DNA of 64,000 bases from Streptomyces seoulensis. GTDB taxonomy: Bacteria > Actinomycetota > Actinomycetes > Streptomycetales > Streptomycetaceae. This document shows positions 25,850-33,418 of this stretch, in pieces. The DNA lies in assembly GCA_013364255.1 (NCBI GenBank), contig CP054936.1, positions 2,324,853-2,388,852 of the forward strand, written 5' to 3'. Every line of letters begins with the position of its first letter. The first letter of the stretch is position 1. The position numbers and the translations under genes are program-made. The notes beneath the pieces were generated by a model. It searched no databases. It was not told the origin of the DNA and worked only from the letters and a program-made list of their open reading frames with translations.

Positions 25850-27088
25850 TCAGGCCGGTGCCGTCAGGGGGTCGTCCAGGACCGGCTGCCAGGCCAGTTC
25901 CGCCGCGCCGACCAGGCTGTTGTGGTCCAGGGTGCAGGGCAGGATGGGCACTCCGCCGCTCTGGCCCCACAGGCTGCGGTCGGCGACGACCGCGCGCAGC
26001 CGGTCCGGGGCGGCCTCCAGCAGGGTGCGATGCAGTCCGCCGAGGATGATCCGGTCGGGGTTGAGGATGTTGACCAGTCCGGCCAGGCCCAGCCCGAGGC
26101 GGTCCACGAGCATCTGCACGGCCGTCCGGACGGCCGGGTCGTCGTGGTGGCCGCGGATCAGGTCGTCGGCCTGCTTGAGCAACGACACCTCGGGGCCGGG
26201 CGCGCGGCCGGCGGCGGTGAGCAGGGCCAGCGGATCGGCCTCCACGTCCAGGCAGCCGCGGCTGCCGCAGTGGCAGGGGCGGCCCTCGGGGTTGACGGTG
26301 AGGTGCCCGACCTCCAGCGCCAGGCCCGAACTGCCCGTGTGCAGCCGCCCGTCCAGCACCAGCGCGCCGCCCACCCCGCGGTGCCCGGTGGCCACGCACA
26401 GCAGGTCGCGGGCGCCCCGCCCGGCGCCGTGCCGGTGCTCGGCGAGCGCGGCGAGGTTGACGTCGTTGGCGGCGAACGCCGGTCCGGTGATCCCGGCGGC
26501 GCGCACGCACTCGGTGAAGATCCGCCGCACCGGCGCGCCCACCGGCCAGGCCAGGTGGAGCGGGTTGAGGGCCGTGCCGTCCGGTTCGGCGACCGCGGAC
26601 GGCACCGCGAGTCCGGCGCCGACGCAGCGCCGGCCGGTGGCGCGCAGCAGCTCCGCGCCGGCCTCGACGACCGAGCCGAGCACCTTGGCCGGGTCGGCGT
26701 CCACGGTCTCGCAGCCGGGCGCGGTGGCCACGATCCGGCCGCCGAGGCCCACCAGGGCGGCCCGGAACCCGTCGGCGTGCACCTGCGCGGCAAGGGCGAC
26801 GGGCCCGTCCTCGGCGACCGAGAGACGGTGCGAGGGCCGGCCCTGCGAACCGGCCGCCGCGGCCGGGCGGGCGTCCACCCTGATCAGGCCGAGGGCCTCC
26901 AGTTCGGCGGCGACCGCGCCGGCCGTCGCCCGGGTCACCCCCAGCTCGGCGGTGAGCACGGCACGGGTCGGGGCACGCCCGGTGTGCACCAGCTCCAGCG
27001 CGGGCCCGAGCGCGCCGCGCCCCCGGTCAAGCCGCGTCCTCGAGGTGGTCCCTTCCCCCGCCGCCCGGGGGTCAGCCTTGCCGCTCAT
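25850..27088 (-). CDS. ROK-family transcriptional regulator with N-terminal winged helix
   Basis: 412 residues. An N-terminal helix-turn-helix (about 35-75: GRAPTRAVLTAELGVTRATAGAVAAEL) is followed by a ROK sugar-binding domain. The zinc signature CHCGSRGCLDVEA is near residue 272. This is the NagC/XylR-like group that represses sugar uptake or catabolic genes. The two-glycine motif of sugar kinases (LGLAGLVNILNPDRIILGG) is present, but the N-terminal ATP site is changed, as usual for regulators. No sugar genes adjoin it. ATG 27088 has no good ribosome site. The ROK protein at 44963 is a kinase without a helix-turn-helix. Confidence 0.85.
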   Translation of the reverse strand: MSGKADPRAAGEGTTSRTRLDRGRGALGPALELVHTGRAPTRAVLTAELGVTRATAGAVAAELEALGLIRVDARPAAAAGSQGRPSHRLSVAEDGPVALAAQVHADGFRAALVGLGGRIVATAPGCETVDADPAKVLGSVVEAGAELLRATGRRCVGAGLAVPSAVAEPDGTALNPLHLAWPVGAPVRRIFTECVRAAGITGPAFAANDVNLAALAEHRHGAGRGARDLLCVATGHRGVGGALVLDGRLHTGSSGLALEVGHLTVNPEGRPCHCGSRGCLDVEADPLALLTAAGRAPGPEVSLLKQADDLIRGHHDDPAVRTAVQMLVDRLGLGLAGLVNILNPDRIILGGLHRTLLEAAPDRLRAVVADRSLWGQSGGVPILPCTLDHNSLVGAAELAWQPVLDDPLTAPA

Positions 27089-27143
27089 GAGGGCGAGTCT
27101 GTCATGATCCGCCGTCCCGGCCGCCCGGGGTCCGGGGCCCGGC

Positions 27144-27836
27144 TCAGGTCCGCCGTCCGCTCCGTCCCGGTCCGGGCGGGACGCTCTCCAGACCGCTCAC
27201 CCGCAGCGTGACGTTCAGCCGTCCGGTCAGCCCCAACTCGCCCGGGGCGGTGCCCGCGTGCACCCGCGGCACGCCGTGGTACGCGAACCGGGCGGGGCCG
27301 CCGAACACGAACAGGTCGCCGCTGCGCAGCTCCACGTCCGTCCACGGCCGGGTACGGGTGTCGGAGTTGCCGAAGCGGAAGACGCAGGTGTCGCCCAGGC
27401 TCAGCGACACCACCGGCGCGGCGGACTTCTCGTCGGCGTCGCGGTGCATGCCCATCCGGGCGTCGGCGTCGTAGAAGTTGATCAGCGCGATGTCGTACGC
27501 CGCCTGCCGCGCCGCCTGCTGCCCCAGGGCGTCGCGCACCGCGCGCCGGCCCAGTTCGCCCAGCCAGGCCGGGAACGGCTTCACCGGCGCGCCGTCCCCG
27601 TCGGCGACGGTGCGGGCGTAGGCGTAGGGATACCAGTGCCAGCCCAGGCAGACCTGGCGGGCGGTCATCGCGCCGCCGCCGGGGGTGCGCACCGTGCGCA
27701 GACCGGCCGGCGGGCGGGCCCAGCCCCGGCAGGCGTCCAGCAGCTCGCGCTGGCGCGCCGGGTCCAGCCAGTCGGGGACGTGCACCGCGCCCGGCGCGAT
27801 CTCGGCCCGGCGGCGCGGGAACAGCTCGGCGTCCAT
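27144..27836 (-). CDS. alkB: AlkB-like 2-oxoglutarate/Fe(II)-dependent DNA repair dioxygenase
   Basis: 230 residues. The iron ligands are in ARMGMHRDADE (His-x-Asp) and a downstream His in RFAYHGVPRV. The 2-oxoglutarate arginine is in GRLNVTLRV. The substrate-binding NFYDADA stretch and FRFGNSDTRT also match AlkB. The enzyme oxidatively removes methyl groups from damaged bases such as 1-methyladenine and 3-methylcytosine. ATG 27836 has GGGAGGA ahead of it. The gene is divergent from the RlmG-like gene with 86 bases between. No ada-type partner is adjacent. Confidence 0.88.
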   Translation of the reverse strand: MDAELFPRRRAEIAPGAVHVPDWLDPARQRELLDACRGWARPPAGLRTVRTPGGGAMTARQVCLGWHWYPYAYARTVADGDGAPVKPFPAWLGELGRRAVRDALGQQAARQAAYDIALINFYDADARMGMHRDADEKSAAPVVSLSLGDTCVFRFGNSDTRTRPWTDVELRSGDLFVFGGPARFAYHGVPRVHAGTAPGELGLTGRLNVTLRVSGLESVPPGPGRSGRRT

Positions 27837-27922
27837 GCCCCCATCCTCCCGCACGGGATCCTCCCGCGGCCGCCGTCGGCCGACGCCATCCTGAGCTGCG
27901 GCTCGGCTAGCCTGGACGGACG

Positions 27923-29068
27923 ATGAACGACCGTATGACGACTCCCTGGGGCGAGCCGGCCCTGTCCCGTTTCCCCGTGGACCCGCGCGACCGGCTGCGC
28001 GCCTGGGACGCCTCCGACGCCTATCTCCTGCGGCACCTGGCCGACGAGGCCATCGACCTGTCCGGGACGGTCGTGGTCGTCGGCGACCGGTGGGGCGCGC
28101 TGGTCACGGCGCTGGCCGGGCACCGGCCGACGCAGATCACCGACTCCCACCTCGGGCAGGAGGCGACCCGCCGCAACCTCGCCCGCAACGGCGCCGAACC
28201 CGGCGCGGTGCGCCTGCTCACCACGCAGGACCCGCCGCCGGAGCGGATCGACGTCCTCCTGGTGCGGGTGCCCAAGAGCCTCGCGCTGCTGGAGGACCAG
28301 CTGCTGCGGCTGGCGCCCGCCGTGCACGCGGGCACGGTCGTCGTGGGCACGGGCATGGTGAAGGAGATCCACACCTCCACGCTGGAGCTGTTCGAGCGGA
28401 TCCTCGGCCCGACCCGGACCACGCTCGCCGAGCGCAAGGCCCGGCTGATCCTGTGCGCCCCCGACCCGTCCCTCGCACGGCCCGCCAACCCGTGGCCGTA
28501 CACCTACACGCTGCCCGACGGGATCGGCGCGGTCTCCGGCCGGACGGTCGTCAACCACGCCGGGGTGTTCTGCGCGGACCGGCTCGACATCGGCACCCGC
28601 TTCCTCCTCCAGCACCTGCCCGACGGCGAGGGCGCCCGCCGGATCGTGGACCTGGGCTGCGGCAACGGTGTGGTGGGCACCGCGATGGGCCTGGCGCACC
28701 CGGAGGCCGAGGTGCTGTTCACCGACGAGTCGTTCCAGGCGGTGGCCTCGGCCGAGGCGACGTACAAGGCGAACGGGGTGCCGGGGCACGCCGAGTTCCG
28801 GGTCGGCGACGGGCTGAACGGGGTGCCGGACGGCAGCGTGGACCTGGTGCTCAACAATCCGCCGTTCCACTCCCACCAGGCGACGACGGACGACACGGCG
28901 TGGCGCATGTTCACCGGGGCGCGGCGCGCGCTGCGCCCCGGCGGCTCGCTGTGGGTGATCGGCAACCGGCACCTGGGCTACCACGTGAAGCTGCGCCGGC
29001 TGTTCGGCGACAGCGAACTGGTGGCGAGCGACCCGAAGTTCGTGCTGTTGCGGGCGGTCAAGCGGTAG
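27923..29068 (+). CDS. rlmG: RlmG/RsmC-like class I rRNA guanine methyltransferase
   Basis: 381 residues, two Rossmann-type domains as in RlmG. The catalytic C-terminal half has the SAM loop VDLGCGNGVVGTAMG (about 239-252) and the NNPPFH motif (about 310-315) that recognises a guanine amino group. The N-terminal half (VVVVGDRWGALVTALAGH) is the degenerate duplicate. RlmG methylates 23S rRNA guanine in Escherichia coli; RsmC (16S) is the alternative. TAGCCT at 27908-27913 lies nine bases ahead of ATG 27923 without a Shine-Dalgarno sequence, so the mRNA may be nearly leaderless. The stop overlaps the converging aldolase gene by 11 bases. Confidence 0.82.
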   Translation: MNDRMTTPWGEPALSRFPVDPRDRLRAWDASDAYLLRHLADEAIDLSGTVVVVGDRWGALVTALAGHRPTQITDSHLGQEATRRNLARNGAEPGAVRLLTTQDPPPERIDVLLVRVPKSLALLEDQLLRLAPAVHAGTVVVGTGMVKEIHTSTLELFERILGPTRTTLAERKARLILCAPDPSLARPANPWPYTYTLPDGIGAVSGRTVVNHAGVFCADRLDIGTRFLLQHLPDGEGARRIVDLGCGNGVVGTAMGLAHPEAEVLFTDESFQAVASAEATYKANGVPGHAEFRVGDGLNGVPDGSVDLVLNNPPFHSHQATTDDTAWRMFTGARRALRPGGSLWVIGNRHLGYHVKLRRLFGDSELVASDPKFVLLRAVKR

Positions 29069-29930
29069 GCGTCGCGCGGGGCGTGCCGATCACCCCGAGC
29101 AGGCGGGTCACCTCCGTCACCATCGCCTCCCGGCCCACCCCGAGGTACTTACGGGAGTCGACCGCCTCGGGACGGGCGGCGAGGAAGTCGCGGATGGCGC
29201 CGGTCATGGCGATGTTGAGGGCGGTGCCGACGTTGACCTTGGCGATGCCGCCGGCGACGGCCTCGGTCAGCTCGGCGTCGGCCAGGCCGGAGGAGCCGTG
29301 CAGGACCAGCGGCACGTCCAGGGCGCCGGCGAGGCGTTTGAGCAGGTCGTGGTCGAGGGCGGCGGTGCGCTCGGTCATGGCGTGCGCGTTGCCGACGGCC
29401 ACGGCCAGGGCGTCCACCCCGGAGCCGGTGACGAAGGCGTGCGCCTCGCCGGGGTCGGTGCGGGCGCCGGGGGCGTGGGCGTCCAGCGGCGGCCGGCCGT
29501 CCTTGCCGCCGACCTGGCCCAACTCGGCCTCGATCCACAGCCCTTGCGCGTGCGCCCATTCGGCGGCGGCCCGGGTCGCGGCGAGGTTGTCCGCGTAGGG
29601 CAGCCGGGAGGCGTCGTACATCACGGAGCTGAAGCCGGCCTCGGACGCCTGGCGCAGCAGTTCGTCGCTCTGCACGTGGTCGAGGTGGAGCGCGACGGGC
29701 ACGGCGGCGGCGCGGGCGGCGGCGACGGCCGCCCGGGCCAGCGGCAGCAGCCGTCCGTAGCGGAACCGCACCGCGTTCTCGCTGATCTGGAGGAGGACGG
29801 GCGTGCCGGCCGCCTCGGCGCCGGCGACGACGGCCTCGACGTGTTCCAGCGTGATGACGTTGAAGGCGACGACGGCGGAGCGCGCGGTGGCGGCGCCGGC
29901 GACCAGGTCGCCGGTGGCTGCGAGTGGCAC
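29058..29930 (-). CDS. Class II fructose-bisphosphate/tagatose-bisphosphate aldolase family enzyme
   Basis: 290 residues, full length. Zinc-binding and active-site patches are in order: ALHLDHVQS (Asp and His, about 80), EAELGQVGGKDG (Glu, about 134-140), GNAHAMT (His), and VLHGSSGLAD (about 220). A sodium/potassium-type loop with ALAVAVGNAH matches tagatose-1,6-bisphosphate and KbaY/GatY-type aldolases as well as fructose ones. GTG 29930 follows AAAGGA. It lies 32 bases behind the SIS-domain gene on the same strand, so the two are one operon. In context it most likely cleaves a ketose 1,6-bisphosphate made from an amino sugar or hexitol. Confidence 0.85.
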   Translation of the reverse strand: MPLAATGDLVAGAATARSAVVAFNVITLEHVEAVVAGAEAAGTPVLLQISENAVRFRYGRLLPLARAAVAAARAAAVPVALHLDHVQSDELLRQASEAGFSSVMYDASRLPYADNLAATRAAAEWAHAQGLWIEAELGQVGGKDGRPPLDAHAPGARTDPGEAHAFVTGSGVDALAVAVGNAHAMTERTAALDHDLLKRLAGALDVPLVLHGSSGLADAELTEAVAGGIAKVNVGTALNIAMTGAIRDFLAARPEAVDSRKYLGVGREAMVTEVTRLLGVIGTPRATPTA

Positions 29931-29962
29931 GGCCTGTCCTTTCCGTTGGGGGTGACGGGGCG

Positions 29963-30844
29963 TCAGGAGGCGAGGATCACCGAGCGGGTGAGATGGCGCG
30001 GCCGGTCCGGGTCGAGACCGCGGGCGGCGGCGACGGCGACGGCGAGCCGCTGGGCGCGGACGAGTTCGGCGAGCGGGTCGAGTCCGCTCTCGACCCACAG
30101 CCCGCCCGTGGCGCGCACCTGTCCGGCCAGTCCCTCGGGCGCCGGACCGAGCATCCAGGCGGCGGTGCCTTCGGTGGTGATGCTGATGGGGCCGTGCCGG
30201 TACTCCATCGCCGGGTACGCCTCGGTCCAGGACAGCGACGCCTCGCGCATCTTCAGCCCGGCCTCGTTGGCGAGCCCCACCGTCCAGCCGCGGCCCAGGA
30301 AGGTGAACTGCCCGCACTCCACGAGCCCTTCGGGCAGCGGCGCGGTCAGCGCGGTGCGGGCGTCCTCGACGACGGCGTCGGTGTGCAGACCGAGGTGGGC
30401 GCGCAGCAGGGTGAGCGCGGTGGTGGCGAACCGGGTCTGCACGACGGAGCGTTCGTCGGCGTAGTCCAGGACGACCACGTCGTCCGCGGCCGCCATCACC
30501 GGCGTGTCCGGGTCGGCGGTGACGGCCGTGGTGCGGGTACGCCCCTTCGACCGTGCGAGCAGGTCGAGCACCTCGGTGGTGGTGCCGGAGCGGGTGAGGG
30601 CGAGGACGCGGTCGTAGGAGCGGCCGTGGGGGAACTCCGAGGCGGCGAAGGCGTCGGTCTCGCCCTGCCCCGCGTTCTCGCGCAGGGCGGCGGCGGCCTG
30701 GGCCATGAAGTACGACGTGCCGCAGCCGACGATCGCGACCCGTTCCCCCGGCGCGGGCAGCGCCCGGCCGTGTCCGGCGGCGTCGGCGGCGACGCGGGCC
30801 CAGCACTCGGGCTGACTGGTCAGCTCGTCCTCGACATGGCTCAT
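29963..30844 (-). CDS. SIS-domain sugar isomerase/deaminase (AgaS-like)
   Basis: 293 residues with two SIS half-domains: IVGCGTSYFMAQAAAAL (about 38-54) and LALTRSGTTTEVLDLLARSKG (about 82-102) in the first, FLGRGWTVGLANEAGLKMREAS in the second. This is the glucosamine-fructose-6-phosphate isomerase-like layout without the glutaminase domain. Together with the class II aldolase it recalls AgaS/GatY-type pathways for galactosamine or related sugars. ATG 30844 has GGGAGGG eight bases ahead; the longer frame from 30907 lacks a site. It is divergent from its probable DeoR repressor. Neither a kinase nor a transporter for the pathway is in the window. Confidence 0.85.
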   Translation of the reverse strand: MSHVEDELTSQPECWARVAADAAGHGRALPAPGERVAIVGCGTSYFMAQAAAALRENAGQGETDAFAASEFPHGRSYDRVLALTRSGTTTEVLDLLARSKGRTRTTAVTADPDTPVMAAADDVVVLDYADERSVVQTRFATTALTLLRAHLGLHTDAVVEDARTALTAPLPEGLVECGQFTFLGRGWTVGLANEAGLKMREASLSWTEAYPAMEYRHGPISITTEGTAAWMLGPAPEGLAGQVRATGGLWVESGLDPLAELVRAQRLAVAVAAARGLDPDRPRHLTRSVILAS

Positions 30845-30872
30845 GGCACACCCTCCCGGTCCACTGATCGTT

Positions 30873-30910
30873 CTTGCAAGATAGCGCCGAGTTTCAAGCA
30901 CGATCAAGCA
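30873..30910. promoter_or_regulatory. Divergent promoter/operator region between the SIS isomerase gene and the DeoR gene
   Basis: Two direct TCAAGCA repeats (30894-30900 and 30904-30910) are ten bases apart, one helical turn, and a palindromic CTTGCAAG lies at 30873-30880. On the minus strand TTGATC (30902-30907) and TATCTT (30878-30883) are 18 bases apart, a good promoter for the SIS gene. A repressor on the repeats would cover its -35. For the DeoR gene, TTTCGC (30911-30916) and TAGGGT (30933-30938) are 16 apart. Confidence 0.65.
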
Positions 30911-30967
30911 TTTCGCCTCGTAGGGGGTGCGTTAGGGTCACGGAGGACCGAGGAACGGAGGCCGCCG

Positions 30968-31747
30968 ATGTCGCGCGACGCCCGCTGGAAGACGCTGCTG
31001 GAACTGCTCGTCGAGCGGGGCCGGCTGGACGTCGAGGAGGCCGCGGCGCGCCTCGAGGTGTCGGCCGCGACGATCCGGCGGGACTTCGACCAGCTCGCCG
31101 AGCAGCAGATGCTGGTGCGCACCCGGGGCGGCGCGGTCGTGCACGGCGTCTCCTACGAACTGCCGCTGCGCTACAAGACGGCCCGGCGCGCGGGCGAGAA
31201 GCAGCGGATCGCCGAGGCGGTGGCGGAGCTCGTCGCGCCGGGCGAGGCGGTGGGCCTGACCGGCGGCACCACGACCACGGAGGTGGCCCGCGCCCTGGCG
31301 GTGCGCGCCGATCTCACCGCCGGCTCGCCCGCCCTGACCGTGGTCACCAACGCGCTCAACATCGCCAACGAGCTGGCGGTACGGCCCCAGTTCAAGATCG
31401 TGCTGACGGGCGGGGTGGCGCGCCCGCAGTCGTACGAGCTGATCGGACCGCTGGCGGACGGGGTGCTGAGCCAGATCACGCTGGACGTGGCGGTGCTCGG
31501 CGTGGTCGCCCTGGACGTCACGCACGGCGCGGCGGCGCACGACGAGGCGGAGGCCGCCATCAACCGGCTGCTGTGCGAGCGCGCCGAGCGGGTGGTGGTG
31601 GCCGCGGACTCCAGCAAGCTGGGGCGGCGCGCCTTCGCCCGGATCTGCCCGGTGGAGTCGGTCGACACGCTGGTCACGGACTCGGCGGCGGACCAGGACG
31701 CGGTGCGCAGGTTCGAGGAGGCGGGGGTCCGGGTCGTCACGGTGTGA
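30968..31747 (+). CDS. DeoR-family repressor of the adjacent sugar isomerase/aldolase operon
   Basis: 259 residues. The DeoR winged helix is RWKTLLELLVERGRLDVEEAAARLEVSAATIRRDFDQLAEQ. The effector domain has LTGGTTTTEVARAL, VTNALNIANELA, LTGGVARPQSYELIGP and the VVAADSSKLGRRAF ribose/hexose-phosphate loop. ATG 30968 follows CGGAGG at six bases. Divergent placement against the SIS/aldolase genes and the repeated CAAGCA elements between them make local repression the natural reading. The inducer would be a sugar phosphate from that pathway. It is clearly different in sequence from the DeoR protein at 20038. Confidence 0.9.
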   Translation: MSRDARWKTLLELLVERGRLDVEEAAARLEVSAATIRRDFDQLAEQQMLVRTRGGAVVHGVSYELPLRYKTARRAGEKQRIAEAVAELVAPGEAVGLTGGTTTTEVARALAVRADLTAGSPALTVVTNALNIANELAVRPQFKIVLTGGVARPQSYELIGPLADGVLSQITLDVAVLGVVALDVTHGAAAHDEAEAAINRLLCERAERVVVAADSSKLGRRAFARICPVESVDTLVTDSAADQDAVRRFEEAGVRVVTV

Positions 31748-31807
31748 GCCGGGCGGGGCGGGTCCGCTGGTCGGGGGCGGGCCGGGTGGCCAAGTGCGGG
31801 CGCGTGG

Positions 31808-32191
31808 TCAGGTGCGCAGGAAGCCGACGCCGCGGCCGTCGTTGCAGCCGGCGGGCACCGGGCGGTCGTCGGCGGCCGGACCGCTCTGGTGGGCCTTGAG
31901 GGCCACGCTCATCAGGGACAGCAGCAGATCGACGTCGGCGGAGGCGTCGAGGCGGATCGTCACCCACGACGAGCCGGGCACGATCCGCAGGGCGGCGAAG
32001 CGTCTCAGGTCGCCCGCCAGCCGGCGTATGGCCCGGTCGGTCAGCTTGAGGTCGACATCGCGTTCGGAGTGGAAGTGGGCGATCTCCCCGTACGGCGAGC
32101 TGAGCGCCTGCCCGGCGCCACAGCTCGGCACCGCTTCCATCAGGTCGGGCCAGGTGGCCAGTTGGGCGAAGGCATGCGCGGCGAGCGTCAT
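31808..32191 (-). CDS. Luciferase-family (DUF5519-like) small protein
   Basis: 127 residues. The pattern AVPSCGAGQALSSPYGEIAHFHSERDVDLKLTDRAIRRL and a C-terminal WVTIRLDASADVDLLLSLMSVAL resemble the short proteins annotated as luciferase family (DUF5519). The name is historical and no light-emitting chemistry is implied. It is a predicted cytosolic protein without cofactor motif. The His-Phe-His and Asp residues could form a small active site, but this is speculation. ATG 32191. It converges with the DeoR gene and has no clear partner. Confidence 0.7.
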   Translation of the reverse strand: MTLAAHAFAQLATWPDLMEAVPSCGAGQALSSPYGEIAHFHSERDVDLKLTDRAIRRLAGDLRRFAALRIVPGSSWVTIRLDASADVDLLLSLMSVALKAHQSGPAADDRPVPAGCNDGRGVGFLRT

Positions 32192-32361
32192 GGCACCATC
32201 ATGACGCGCTCACCGCACGGCAACCGGGACGTGAGCGAGCCTTAACCGATCCGTGTCCGAATCCGGCCGGACCGCCTTTTCCGTCCCGCGCCGGGGCTTC
32301 CGATCGCCACAGGGGGCACACTGGCAGTAGGAGCCCGTCGGTGCACGAGGGGGTGTCGAAA

Positions 32362-32934
32362 GTGACACGTCGTGCGGGAGTGCGGCTGTGGCGGTTGCGG
32401 CGCAATCCGCTCCGGCGGACCAGTGATGTCGTGGAGGCGTGGATCCTGATCTCCGCCTGGGTGCTCGCGCTGGCGGGCGCGCTGGTGGCGGGGCTGCTGA
32501 CGTCGGGCGCCGTGCAGCGGACCGCGGACCGCGTCCGGGAGCAGACCCACGCCGTGTCGGCCGTGCTGGCCGGGGAACCGGCGGCGGGCGCCGCCGCGCG
32601 GCCGGCCGGCGGGGCACTGGTGTGGGGCACCGTGCGCTGGACGGACGCCGACGGTGTGACGCACACCGACCGGACCAGGGTGCCGGCCACCGCCGCGCCC
32701 GGCGCCCGCGTCACGGTGTGGACGAACGCACGCGGCGCCCTGACCGCCCCGCCGCCGTCCGCCGCCGACACCGCCTTCCAGACGGTGCTGGGCGGCCTGT
32801 GGGCCGGCACGGCCGCCGCGGGCCTCGTCCTCGGCGGCGCCAGACTGGCCCGCACCCGCCTCGACCGCCGCCGCTTCGACCAGTGGGCCGAGGAATGGGC
32901 CCGGGTCGACACCTGGGGCCGCAAGACGGGCTGA
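32362..32934 (+). CDS. Rv1733c-like two-helix membrane protein (copy 2)
   Basis: 190 residues from GTG 32362, chosen because GAGGGGGTG lies about eight bases ahead; GTGs at 32341 and 32353 are in frame. The basic opening WRLRRNPLRRTSDVVEAW, first helix (about 28-50), extracytoplasmic domain with VRWTDADGVTHTDRTRV, second helix near 140-162 and tail RRFDQWAEEWARVDTWG match the paralogue at 14120 and the actinobacterial Rv1733c family. Function unknown; probably a surface-exposed membrane protein. The long G+C-rich repeat array starts directly after its stop. Confidence 0.78.
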   Translation: MTRRAGVRLWRLRRNPLRRTSDVVEAWILISAWVLALAGALVAGLLTSGAVQRTADRVREQTHAVSAVLAGEPAAGAAARPAGGALVWGTVRWTDADGVTHTDRTRVPATAAPGARVTVWTNARGALTAPPPSAADTAFQTVLGGLWAGTAAAGLVLGGARLARTRLDRRRFDQWAEEWARVDTWGRKTG

Positions 32935-32945
32935 CCGGCCCCGAC

Positions 32946-33284
32946 GCCGCGCCGAACGACCGGCCGCCCGCCGGACCCGGATCGGGCCCGGGCGGAGGCC
33001 CGCCGAACGTTCGGCACCCGCCAGACCCGGACTGGATGCCGCCGGACCCGGACTGGACCCCGCCAGATCCGGACCGAACCGGACGGCCGCCGCGCCGAAC
33101 GACCGACTGCCCGCCGCCCCGCACCGGACCGGGCAGCGCCCCGCCGAAGGTTCTGCGCCCGCCGGACCGGACTGGCCCCCGGCTGGACCGGACTGGACCA
33201 GACAGCGCCGCGCCGAATGACGGGCTGCCCGCCGCCCCTGTACCGGACCGGACGGCGCCGCGCCGAGCGACCGGCCGCCCGCCG
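32946..33284. repeat. Degenerate G+C-rich repeat array downstream of the second Rv1733c-like gene
   Basis: A 28-base element (GCCGCGCCGAACGACCGGC...) occurs four times, beginning at 32946, 33089, 33207 and 33257. Between copies are shorter CCGGACCCGGACTGG-type repeats. The whole gene-free stretch 32935-33418 is almost free of A and T. Frames through it give only Pro/Asp/Arg low-complexity peptides and differ between copies, so I treat it as noncoding. Confidence 0.7.
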
Positions 33285-33382
33285 CCCCTCGGAGCCGCCG
33301 CCCCCGGACCGGACCGGCGTATCCCCCGCCGTCGCCGCACCGTCCCTTCCCCCGCCTCCCTCCGCTCGTCGCCAACCGCCCC

Positions 33383-33412
33383 TTGCCCGTGAGGTGCGCG
33401 CACTTCTAGCCT
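33383..33412 (+). promoter_or_regulatory. Promoter of the MFS gene; probable leaderless transcript
   Basis: TTGCCC (33383-33388) and TAGCCT (33407-33412) are 18 bases apart. The GTG start at 33419 follows the -10 by six bases, which puts the transcription start on or next to the start codon. No Shine-Dalgarno sequence is present. Confidence 0.65.
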
Positions 33413-33418
33413 GAGTTT

